Shown piece by piece: positions 1 to 4,517 of a stretch of DNA of 7,743 nucleotides (its first letter is position 1; every line of letters starts with the position of its first letter). Source of the DNA: Desulfoprunum sp. (GTDB lineage: Bacteria > Desulfobacterota > Desulfobulbia > Desulfobulbales > Desulfocapsaceae). The position numbers and the translations under genes are program-made. A model generated the notes under the pieces. The model saw only the letters and a program-made list of their open reading frames with translations. It did no database searches and was not told the origin of the DNA. The stretch spans positions 1 to 7,743 of the forward strand of contig JAUYSF010000068.1 of the NCBI GenBank assembly GCA_030696435.1, given 5' to 3'.

Positions 1-524
1 GTTGTGTTAACTTGAACCTCCTGGTCCTTCCTAATTCCATCATTAGGACCAAAAAAAGAATTCGAGAGCTTAACTTCACTGCTGTAGTTGCTAGGGATTA
101 AGCTGTATAAACTTAAGTTTCCACTAGTATTTGTAGGAGTATGCTGGTCAAACACTAAGGCAAATTCCCACTTTTCACCGTTATTTAATGTGTCATTTTG
201 ATAGTGATCAGCAGCAGTTCCAATTGGATTCCATCCATTTGTGCTAATAAAGAAGTCGCCAAGAGCTGTTCCACTTGATCCGATATTGTCAAAATAATTA
301 GACTTAATAGTTACGGAAAAAAGGCTTTTCGTGATGTTGCCCGAAATTGAAACAACGTCATAACCCTCATTGGTTCCAACAATGTCTCTTGCACTATTGT
401 CATAGGGCGTTCCGCCCCAATAATTGTCACTTATGGGACCAAATGAAGTTGCCTGTGCAAAGCCTCCAATTGCCAAGACACAGGAAACAGCCAGGGTGCA
501 GACTGTAAACTTTATCTTATTCAT
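1..524 (-). CDS. Secreted protein, probable PEP-CTERM (exosortase) substrate; 3' end outside window
   Basis: An open frame of 174 codons runs from ATG 524 off the left edge, so the C-terminus is not visible. An AGGAGA ribosome site lies about 7 bases before the ATG. Residues 1 to about 25 form a classic Sec signal peptide: MNKIK, a hydrophobic core, and a probable cleavage after GFAQA. The mature part is rich in Asn, Ser, Thr, Gly and aromatic residues, with hardly any Cys. It contains ISDNYWGGTPYDNSARDIVG and, further on, LGDFFISTNGW. From memory these resemble beta-sandwich proteins that end in a PEP-CTERM exosortase sorting signal, exported to the cell surface or exopolysaccharide matrix. 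The decisive C-terminal PEP motif, membrane span and basic tail would lie beyond position 1. A sigma-54-like promoter sits about 90 bases upstream, which fits known control of PEP-CTERM genes. Secretion is well supported; the exosortase assignment is an inference. Confidence 0.72.
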   Translation of the reverse strand, partial: MNKIKFTVCTLAVSCVLAIGGFAQATSFGPISDNYWGGTPYDNSARDIVGTNEGYDVVSISGNITKSLFSVTIKSNYFDNIGSSGTALGDFFISTNGWNPIGTAADHYQNDTLNNGEKWEFALVFDQHTPTNTSGNLSLYSLIPSNYSSEVKLSNSFFGPNDGIRKDQEVQVNT

Positions 525-615
525 ATGATTTCTCCTTTTTCTAGTCTCTTTTCTGTAGAGTGTGGACTGTATGGTATTATGCATATATCTTTTGATAAAC
601 GTTATTGGATTCTTC

Positions 616-630
616 GCAAAATCTCTGCCA
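616..630 (-). promoter_or_regulatory. Candidate sigma-54 (RpoN) -24/-12 promoter for the secreted-protein gene
   Basis: The minus strand reads TGGCAGAGATTTTGC. Compared with the sigma-54 consensus TGGCACG-N4-TTGC it matches TGGCA and TTGC exactly, with the obligatory 10 bases between GG (629-628) and GC (617-616). The base after GC is G rather than the preferred A or T. Transcription would start near 604, giving a leader of about 80 bases before ATG 524. No good sigma-70 promoter was seen in the same interval. A role for RpoN is inferred from the motif and position only. Confidence 0.55.
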
Positions 631-705
631 ATAAGGATGTGTCTAATAAGTATTCAGAAGTAAAGGCAGAATTATGGTATTGCTCAGATGAATATTTTTG
701 GGTTC

Positions 706-721
706 CTGGTGAAATTTCCAG
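706..721. promoter_or_regulatory. Small dyad upstream of the sigma-54 candidate, possible activator site
   Basis: CTGG (706-709) and CCAG (718-721) form an inverted repeat around 8 bases. It lies about 80 to 90 bases upstream of the -24 element at 629, within the range where sigma-54 enhancer-binding proteins bind. The arms are only 4 bases, so chance is a serious alternative. Confidence 0.2.
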
Positions 722-750
722 AAATAAGGAATGTGGGAGATGGTGTTAGT

Positions 751-791
751 CCGGAAAGGCGGAGGTAGAGGAGGTGGGAGGTTGAGGGCTG
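751..791 (-). terminator. C-rich, G-poor stretch after a stop codon: possible Rho-dependent terminator (rut)
   Basis: Directly after the TAA stop of the Sm-like membrane protein gene, the minus-strand transcript has 23 C and 4 G in 41 bases, with many evenly spaced CC and YC steps such as CCTCCCACCTCCTC. This is the composition of Rho-utilisation sites. No intrinsic hairpin with a U-tract was found after this gene. It would separate the upstream genes from the secreted-protein gene with its own promoter. On the plus strand the same stretch is a run of GG doublets. Confidence 0.35.
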
Positions 792-1265
792 TTATAAGCG
801 TATCTTGGTTATGCGACTCACGCCATTTTTACTTACCCGGATCTGCACTCCCTTTTCATCAGTCACGGTGATAATGTTTTCTTCGATCTCGATAGCCTTT
901 CCTTCAATCTTGCCGCCATTGGCCAACTCGATAGTATAGAGAAAGTCTTCCGAGGTATTTTGTTGTTCGGGAATCTCAGGCGACGTGGGAGAGGTCTTCG
1001 TCACCGGCCATATCCTATTGAACAACTGAAAAAAGGAGGAGTTAGCGGATTTGCCAGTGGAGTCTTTTTCAAGACCTGTGTGAATTTCTGTCGCGATTCG
1101 GTGATATACCTGCCTGAGAGGTTCGCAGGTGGTGAAGAGAGTGACTCCTGTGACAACCAGTACGATGACAATGGAGGTTGTCACGATGAAGACACGGTAT
1201 TTTTGCCGCTTGCTGCCTGGAAGATGACCCTCTTCGGGAGGGTGGTTGCTGTATTTCCTGAGCAT
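792..1265 (-). CDS. Single-span membrane protein with C-terminal Sm-like beta domain
   Basis: The protein has 157 residues. Residues 1-24 are polar and basic (GSKRQKYR), followed by one hydrophobic span at about 25-44 (VFIVTTSIVIVLVVTGVTLF), with no cleavage site, so it is probably an N-terminal anchor with the rest in the periplasm. Residues 50-107 are a low-complexity linker rich in Ser, Thr, Pro and Glu. Residues 110-157 have the pattern IELANGGKIEGKAIEIEENI, then a V-T-D-E-K-G-V-Q-I-R-V strand and VSRITKI. This is the alternating-strand signature of a small Sm/SH3-like barrel often found at the C-terminus of deltaproteobacterial membrane proteins. ATG 1265 follows an in-frame stop five codons upstream and has only a weak ribosome site (GTAGG about 16 bases away). 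It follows the small membrane protein gene by 109 bases on the same strand. No biochemical role can be assigned. Confidence 0.7.
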   Translation of the reverse strand: MLRKYSNHPPEEGHLPGSKRQKYRVFIVTTSIVIVLVVTGVTLFTTCEPLRQVYHRIATEIHTGLEKDSTGKSANSSFFQLFNRIWPVTKTSPTSPEIPEQQNTSEDFLYTIELANGGKIEGKAIEIEENIITVTDEKGVQIRVSKNGVSRITKIRL

Positions 1266-1374
1266 AGATTTTTTGTTGGCCTACCGATCAATGATTGGGG
1301 TGTGTATAACCCCCGTCGAGGAGCAGCCAGGGCTCTGGGCAGGTGAGGTTGCCACAATTTTGCTGCTTGCCCGA

Positions 1375-1572
1375 TCAGTTTTTTGGTATCTGCTCATCAG
1401 GGGTCATCATGTATTTTGGATTTGTTGACTCGGCAGGACCCTTATCTTGCAATTTGTTGACGATTTCCCGGGGAAGAGTGGCAATGCTTTTGCCTGTCAT
1501 ATACTGATAGCCATACATGATCCCCAGAACAATAAGAACATAGAGCGCAAGTTTTTTTAATAAAAAAAACAT
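1375..1572 (-). CDS. Small single-span membrane protein, function unknown
   Basis: I place the start at ATG 1572, giving 65 residues beginning MFFLLKKLALYVLIVLG. The frame is open further upstream to a TTG at 1641, but that extension has no hydrophobic or conserved look, and ATG 1572 has a weak AAGAGA site 6 to 10 bases upstream. Residues 2-24 form one transmembrane segment. The remaining 40 residues are polar (ATLPREIVNKLQDKGPAEST) and end in IPKN, probably a short soluble tail. Codons 2 to 7 are made of a run of eight T, then ATT, then seven A. The gene lies 142 bases after the cupin gene and 109 bases before the Sm-like membrane protein gene, all on one strand, so co-transcription is plausible. 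I recognise no family. Confidence 0.6.
   Translation of the reverse strand: MFFLLKKLALYVLIVLGIMYGYQYMTGKSIATLPREIVNKLQDKGPAESTNPKYMMTPDEQIPKN
1551..1570. repeat. Homopolymer palindrome over the start of the small membrane protein gene
   Basis: On the plus strand, G followed by seven T, AAT, eight A and C makes a 20-base near-perfect inverted repeat. It coincides with codons 2 to 7 (Phe-Phe-Leu-Leu-Lys-Lys) of the small membrane protein. The runs are long enough for polymerase slippage and could change the reading frame right after the start codon. A simple hydrophobic signal-anchor coding bias is an equally good explanation. Confidence 0.45.
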
Positions 1573-1714
1573 TATTAATCTCTTAAGGGTTGTTGGCTTT
1601 CTGCAAAAGCGCAAGCCATTTGTTGATGGATAAAACCGCAACTCTCAAACCTTCCGCACATTCCTACCATGAGGTGTTTGCAAGCTCCTGCTCGCCGGCT
1701 CTCCTGCCCCCCTT

Positions 1715-2137
1715 CTACTGCCCTTGTTTGATGGTTATTGGTTTTTTTGAAACACCAGCGTAAAAGACTATGATTTCGGCTGGAAGAGTGCCTTCGTTCT
1801 TGCCGTAATGCCACGTATTGACTACCTCAATAATCGGATCTCCGGCCTTGAGATGGAGGGTTTTCTTTTCTGTTGTCACTACGGTTAATTCTCCACTTAT
1901 GAGAACTCCGGCATTTATAATCGGGTGCTCATGAAGCGGCAATTGTACTCCGGGTGGAATGATAATTCTCAAAATTGTTACTTCCGGTTTCCCCTCCGGA
2001 TATTGAGGCAAAAGATTTCCATCCCAACTCGCACTCGATTTTGCTAATTCCTTAACCTCGACAGATTGTACTTCTTTCGCCCATGCGTGGGTTGAAACAA
2101 ACAAAATTAAACATAAAGTACAGATTCCTTTCATCAT
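1715..2137 (-). CDS. Periplasmic single-domain cupin protein
   Basis: The frame allows ATG at 2143, 2137 or 2134. An AGGA directly abuts 2143 but is 6 bases from 2137 and 9 from 2134, so a later start is likelier; 2137 gives 140 residues. A Sec signal peptide spans residues 1-20 (cleavage after HAWA). The mature protein is one cupin_2 barrel. Motif 1 is [17 protein letters not shown]: His69 and His71 are present, but the usual metal-ligand Glu is Asn75. Motif 2 is [16 protein letters not shown] with His110 and Asn114. The cofactor is therefore probably bound by three His, or metal is absent. Phrases such as [20 protein letters not shown] and EIIVFYAG are familiar from exported proteobacterial cupins of unknown substrate. 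It lies 74 bases after the radical SAM gene on the same strand, probably in one operon. Export and fold are secure; the reaction is unknown. Confidence 0.85.
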   Translation of the reverse strand: MMKGICTLCLILFVSTHAWAKEVQSVEVKELAKSSASWDGNLLPQYPEGKPEVTILRIIIPPGVQLPLHEHPIINAGVLISGELTVVTTEKKTLHLKAGDPIIEVVNTWHYGKNEGTLPAEIIVFYAGVSKKPITIKQGQ

Positions 2138-2189
2138 TTTCATTCCTTTCTGCCTCTTGAAATATAGCCGGTGTCCTTTCTCTGTCGTA

Positions 2190-2199
2190 TTCGTACGAA
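2190..2199. repeat. 10-base perfect palindrome between radical SAM and cupin genes
   Basis: TTCGTACGAA is fully self-complementary and lies in the 74-base gap between the stop of the radical SAM gene and the start of the cupin gene. It has no loop and no adjacent U-tract, so it is not an intrinsic terminator. It could be a protein-binding site or chance. Confidence 0.2.
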
Positions 2200-2211
2200 A
2201 TCACAGTGCCA

Positions 2212-3606
2212 TCAGACGCCCATTGTTATACGGCGCAAAATGCCCTTGATTGGTTTGAGCAACCTGATCAGCGGTTCGCCGAGCGGGGAATAGTAGAAGC
2301 GCAAGAAGATGGCTTTGCGCAGAGAGTGACGTCGGTAAACATTATAAGCGAAGGTGCGGAAACAATGGACTATCTGTTCGCGTGAAAAGTTTGGCATTTT
2401 CAAAATCGTATCAGTCCGTCCGACGAACTCACCACCGGTCTGTGCCGGTTCAATGAACCCCTCTTTGAGGCAAAGATCGGCAAGTTTGGTTCCGGGATAG
2501 GGCTCAAAAATGCCGATGATCACACTGTCAGGATTCATTTTTGCGTTCAATTTCACGGTTTCCTGGTGGATGGCTGGTGTTTCAAAGGGAAAACCGACAA
2601 TATTGAATGACTTGGTTTTCAATCCAGCACGACGGCAGGCTGCAAAACCGGACTCAATCTGGGCGTTAGACTGGTTGCGCCCAAGTACTTCCTTGCGGAA
2701 TTTCTCGCTGCCATTTTCGAGGCCGATGCAGACACGACGGCAACCGGCATCTTTCAGCATGCGGCAGATATCATCGTTGAGATTTTCCGGTCGGGCATTT
2801 ATATCGAAAGGCAGGTTGAATTCTGCCTTGTATGCTCGGCAGAATTCCGTCACGAAATCGCGTCTCGCGGTGAAACAGTCGTCATTGAAATAGAGGGCTT
2901 TGACGCGGTAGCGGCTGACGACATCACGAATTTCTGCCATACAGCTCTCAACGCCACGATAGCGGACATAGGTTCCAGGTTGCATCTTGCGCAGTGCGTG
3001 GTTGCTGCAGAACGTGCAGTTGTACGGGCAGCCGCGGGAGAACATGAGCAGGGCGGTATTGAAGTCCGAGTTGATTATCGACTGGTAATCGAAAAGATCA
3101 ACATCGGCAAACGGCAGGCTGTCAAGTTTTTCATGGAAGGGACGTGATGGATTGCGGACGATGGTGCCGTCCTCACGCTTGATCCAGAGATTGGCGATCT
3201 GGTCAGGCCGTTCTCCACGTTCGAGGGTCTGCACGAGTTCCAACAAGGGATACTCCCCCTCGCCAATGCAAATGGCATCGAGCCCCGGGGTCTGCTCCAG
3301 GCATTCCGGCACCAGGGTAGCGTGCTGGCCACCGAGAACTGTGAATGGTTTGAACGGCTGGAGATCTCGGAAAATGTGCTGCACGTAGGAGAACTGCGGT
3401 GAAACCGCTGAGAAGGCCAGTACGTCCGGTTGCCATGTGGAGATGGTTTGGGTCAGGGCGGCTGGATCATAGTTGCCAAACATGTAGTGGAGCTGCGTCT
3501 CATGTCCATGGCTTTTGAGCATGGCACTGAGCATGCCAATTCCGAAATGATAGCTTTGGGCACCACCTCGTACATTTAAATCCGTGTAGACAAAAAGCAC
3601 TTTCAT
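2212..3606 (-). CDS. B12-binding-domain-type radical SAM protein
   Basis: The start is ATG 3606, because GAGG lies 5 to 6 bases before it; a GTG two codons upstream overlaps that ribosome site. The protein has 464 residues. Residues 1 to about 125 form a Rossmann-like cobalamin-binding-type domain (MKVLFVYTDL, DVLAFSAVSPQFSYV, VLGGQHAT, IGEGE). The canonical DxHxxG that donates the lower His ligand to cobalamin is not present. Residues about 180-400 form the radical SAM core, with RGCPYNCTFCS giving Cys193, Cys197 and Cys200 for the 4Fe-4S cluster. Later core motifs are YFNDD, CIGLENGSE (about 294-301) and NIVGFPFET (about 335-343). The tail is basic (LLKPIKGILRRI). Relatives include BchE-like cyclases, methylthiotransferase-like enzymes and P-methylases, so methyl transfer or a related radical reaction is likely but the substrate cannot be named. 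It is first in a same-strand run with the cupin and two membrane proteins. Confidence 0.9.
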   Translation of the reverse strand: MKVLFVYTDLNVRGGAQSYHFGIGMLSAMLKSHGHETQLHYMFGNYDPAALTQTISTWQPDVLAFSAVSPQFSYVQHIFRDLQPFKPFTVLGGQHATLVPECLEQTPGLDAICIGEGEYPLLELVQTLERGERPDQIANLWIKREDGTIVRNPSRPFHEKLDSLPFADVDLFDYQSIINSDFNTALLMFSRGCPYNCTFCSNHALRKMQPGTYVRYRGVESCMAEIRDVVSRYRVKALYFNDDCFTARRDFVTEFCRAYKAEFNLPFDINARPENLNDDICRMLKDAGCRRVCIGLENGSEKFRKEVLGRNQSNAQIESGFAACRRAGLKTKSFNIVGFPFETPAIHQETVKLNAKMNPDSVIIGIFEPYPGTKLADLCLKEGFIEPAQTGGEFVGRTDTILKMPNFSREQIVHCFRTFAYNVYRRHSLRKAIFLRFYYSPLGEPLIRLLKPIKGILRRITMGV

Positions 3607-3667
3607 AGTCACCTCAAATTGAGTTGATCCCCTAAGTATCAGCGTTGCGTCTGGACCACGTCAGCAT

Positions 3668-3680
3668 TTGTGTACAACAA
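3668..3680. promoter_or_regulatory. TTGT-GTACA-ACAA dyad
   Basis: The 13 bases TTGTGTACAACAA carry 4-base inverted arms around the centre GTACA. The same layout, NNNN-GTACA-N'N'N'N', appears at 7122-7134 over the ppsA promoter. This one lies just downstream of the predicted sigma-54 transcription start (about 3687) of the radical SAM gene. It may be a regulator-binding site. Confidence 0.22.
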
Positions 3681-3698
3681 TGACTCCTACGCCTTGTA

Positions 3699-3713
3699 GC
3701 TACAACTGTGCCG
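3699..3713 (-). promoter_or_regulatory. Candidate sigma-54 promoter for the radical SAM gene
   Basis: The minus strand reads CGGCACAGTTGTAGC followed by T. Against TGGCACG-N4-TTGCW it matches GGCAC, has TAGC instead of TTGC, and keeps exactly 10 bases between GG and GC. The GC at 3700-3699 is 93 bases before ATG 3606, almost the same as the 92 bases in the candidate for the secreted-protein gene. One mismatch in the -12 box makes it weaker than that site. Confidence 0.38.
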
Positions 3714-3830
3714 GCAGAGTGAGAGTGTATCCGATTACTTTCGTGAGGGGTTCCGGAGCCGAACATTCGAGTGTCTTGCTCCAGAAAATGTGAATTGCAA
3801 TAATTTTGATTTGTAACGTTATATCTCAGT

Positions 3831-3856
3831 AATGTCCGGAAAGACATTTGTAATGT
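3831..3856. promoter_or_regulatory. Array of AATGT/ACATT half-sites, possible enhancer-binding-protein site
   Basis: AATGTC (3831-3836) and GACATT (3843-3848) are a perfect 6-base inverted repeat around CGGAAA. The ACATT at 3844-3848 then forms a second inverted repeat with AATGT at 3852-3856 around TGT. Another direct AATGTG copy is at 3787-3792. The array is about 120 to 140 bases upstream of the sigma-54 candidate's -24 element, the usual distance for an upstream activating sequence. The sequence symmetry is real; binding is an inference. Confidence 0.35.
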
Positions 3857-4140
3857 GTATATTCTTACTATTTTCTCAATGAGAGACCCTGTCTGTGGAA
3901 ATTGAAGGCTAAATGAAGGGACATATTTTTCTCTTTGGAGAAATATTTTTCCGTACAGCAACCAAACCCTTATACTCTAAAAGAGGAAGATTTTGCCAGA
4001 GAAAATATCGCCCCGAAAATAGCCGACAAGAGCACTCACCTTGAGGCCGGCCAACATTCTGCAGGAAGAGTATGTACCCAGAAAAGAGCAGAGCAAGGGC
4101 CAAAAAACCGGTATCCCCCTCTTGGGAATCACAAGCAAAC

Positions 4141-4168
4141 CGTTCAGCATTTTTGAGAACGTTTTTTT
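4141..4168 (+). terminator. Weak hairpin with T7 tail
   Basis: CGTTC (4141-4145) pairs with GAACG (4157-4161) and is followed by seven T (4162-4168); flanking A and T residues could extend the stem past one bulged C. The form is that of a small intrinsic terminator on the plus strand, but no convincing plus-strand gene lies upstream. It might end a leader or an unseen small RNA, or be chance in AT-rich DNA. Confidence 0.22.
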
Positions 4169-4291
4169 GTCCGATTGGACTATGATATTTGCGACCAACA
4201 AAAGATATTGGACTGCCTGTTTTTTTCAGTCTCAAATTAAGGCAGGACTTTGTGTGATTCCATCAAAACTGGATTAACAAGGAAGGTTCCT

Positions 4292-4462
4292 ATGAATATG
4301 AAAGAGCTTGTGGAAATTTTGGCCTGCCCGCAGTGCAAGGGCCCCGTCAAACTGGTCGATGATGAAAAGGGCTTGCTTTGCGAGAAATGCGGCCTGCTCT
4401 ATGAAATTCGCGACGGCATCCCGGTTATGCTGGTGAGCGAGGCCAAACGGGTGGAAAAATAA
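4292..4462 (+). CDS. Trm112-like / UPF0434 zinc-ribbon protein
   Basis: The protein has 56 residues. The start is ATG 4292, with AAGGAAGG ending 5 bases upstream; the next Met (codon 3) is possible but less well spaced. It matches the bacterial Trm112/UPF0434 (YcaR) family over its whole length: LVEILACPQCKGPVKL, then CEKC, then the hallmark YEIRDGIPVMLVSEA. Cys12, Cys15, Cys30 and Cys33 form a complete four-Cys zinc site. Family members are small cytoplasmic partners; Trm112 proteins activate methyltransferases acting on tRNA, rRNA or release factors, and the role of the bacterial versions is largely unproven. The ribosome site lies inside a local palindrome (AAGGAAGGTTCCT, 4279-4291), so initiation might be dampened by RNA structure. 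The gene stands alone, divergent from radical SAM and convergent with ppsA. Confidence 0.92.
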   Translation: MNMKELVEILACPQCKGPVKLVDDEKGLLCEKCGLLYEIRDGIPVMLVSEAKRVEK

Positions 4463-4477
4463 GAGACGCCACGTTTT

Positions 4478-4509
4478 GGCCCGGCCACCCCGTACAGGGA
4501 GGCCGGGCC
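4478..4509. terminator. GC-rich hairpin shared by convergent Trm112-like and ppsA genes
   Basis: GGCCCGGCC (4478-4486) and GGCCGGGCC (4501-4509) form a perfect 9-base stem. Inside it, after an A-A mismatch, CCC (4488-4490) can pair with GGG (4497-4499), leaving a six-base CGTACA loop. It lies 15 bases after the plus-strand stop and 8 bases after the ppsA stop codon on the other strand. A TTTT run follows at 4515-4518 on the plus strand, while the minus-strand transcript continues with AAAA, so it is closer to an intrinsic terminator for the plus gene. For ppsA it may act as a 3' stabilising hairpin. Confidence 0.7.
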
Positions 4510-4517
4510 GGGAGTTT

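Larger units (their letters stand above)
3607..4291. other. 685-base AT-rich divergent intergenic region
   Basis: This gap separates the divergent radical SAM and Trm112-like genes. The left part holds the sigma-54 candidate at 3699-3713, a TTGT-GTACA-ACAA dyad at 3668-3680 and an AATGT/ACATT half-site array at 3831-3856. At 3923-3946 there is an AT-rich hairpin (ATATTTTTCTC / GAGAAATAT). At 4141-4168 a weak hairpin with a T7 tail points to the plus strand. Open frames of 70 to 110 codons occur on both strands, but they overlap one another, lack ribosome sites and use rare starts. One minus frame at about 4000-4200 is hydrophobic and may be a decayed membrane gene. I see no convincing gene here. 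Confidence 0.6.

Noticed and set aside
525..749. Plus-strand 74-codon open frame
   Set aside because: It starts inside the ribosome-site region of the minus-strand secreted-protein gene, covers its promoter, has no ribosome site of its own and resembles no family.
960..1428. Plus-strand open frames of 128 and 60 codons
   Set aside because: They lie opposite the Sm-like and small membrane protein genes, which have coherent domain structure; the plus frames have no recognisable motifs.
1481..1495. Sigma-54-like AGGCA-N6-TTGC on the minus strand upstream of the Sm-like gene
   Set aside because: The spacing is right, but it lies inside the coding sequence of the small membrane protein (codons for TGKSIA) and 216 bases before the next start, so chance is likely.
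1575..1814. Minus-strand 79-codon frame with many Arg and Ser
   Set aside because: It overlaps the end of the cupin gene in another frame and has no start signal or domain.
3632..3961. Minus-strand 109-codon open frame upstream of the radical SAM gene
   Set aside because: It covers the candidate promoter region, has no ribosome site, and its residue composition looks random.
3935..4156. Plus-strand 73-codon frame ending just before the hairpin at 4141-4168
   Set aside because: It starts at TTG without a proper ribosome site, has no recognisable motif, and overlaps other frames equally unconvincing.
4200..4270. CTGCCT / AGGCAG inverted repeat before the Trm112-like gene, considered as a riboswitch or attenuator
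   Set aside because: The stem is only 6 bases with a loop of over 20 bases rich in T, and no known riboswitch core is visible.
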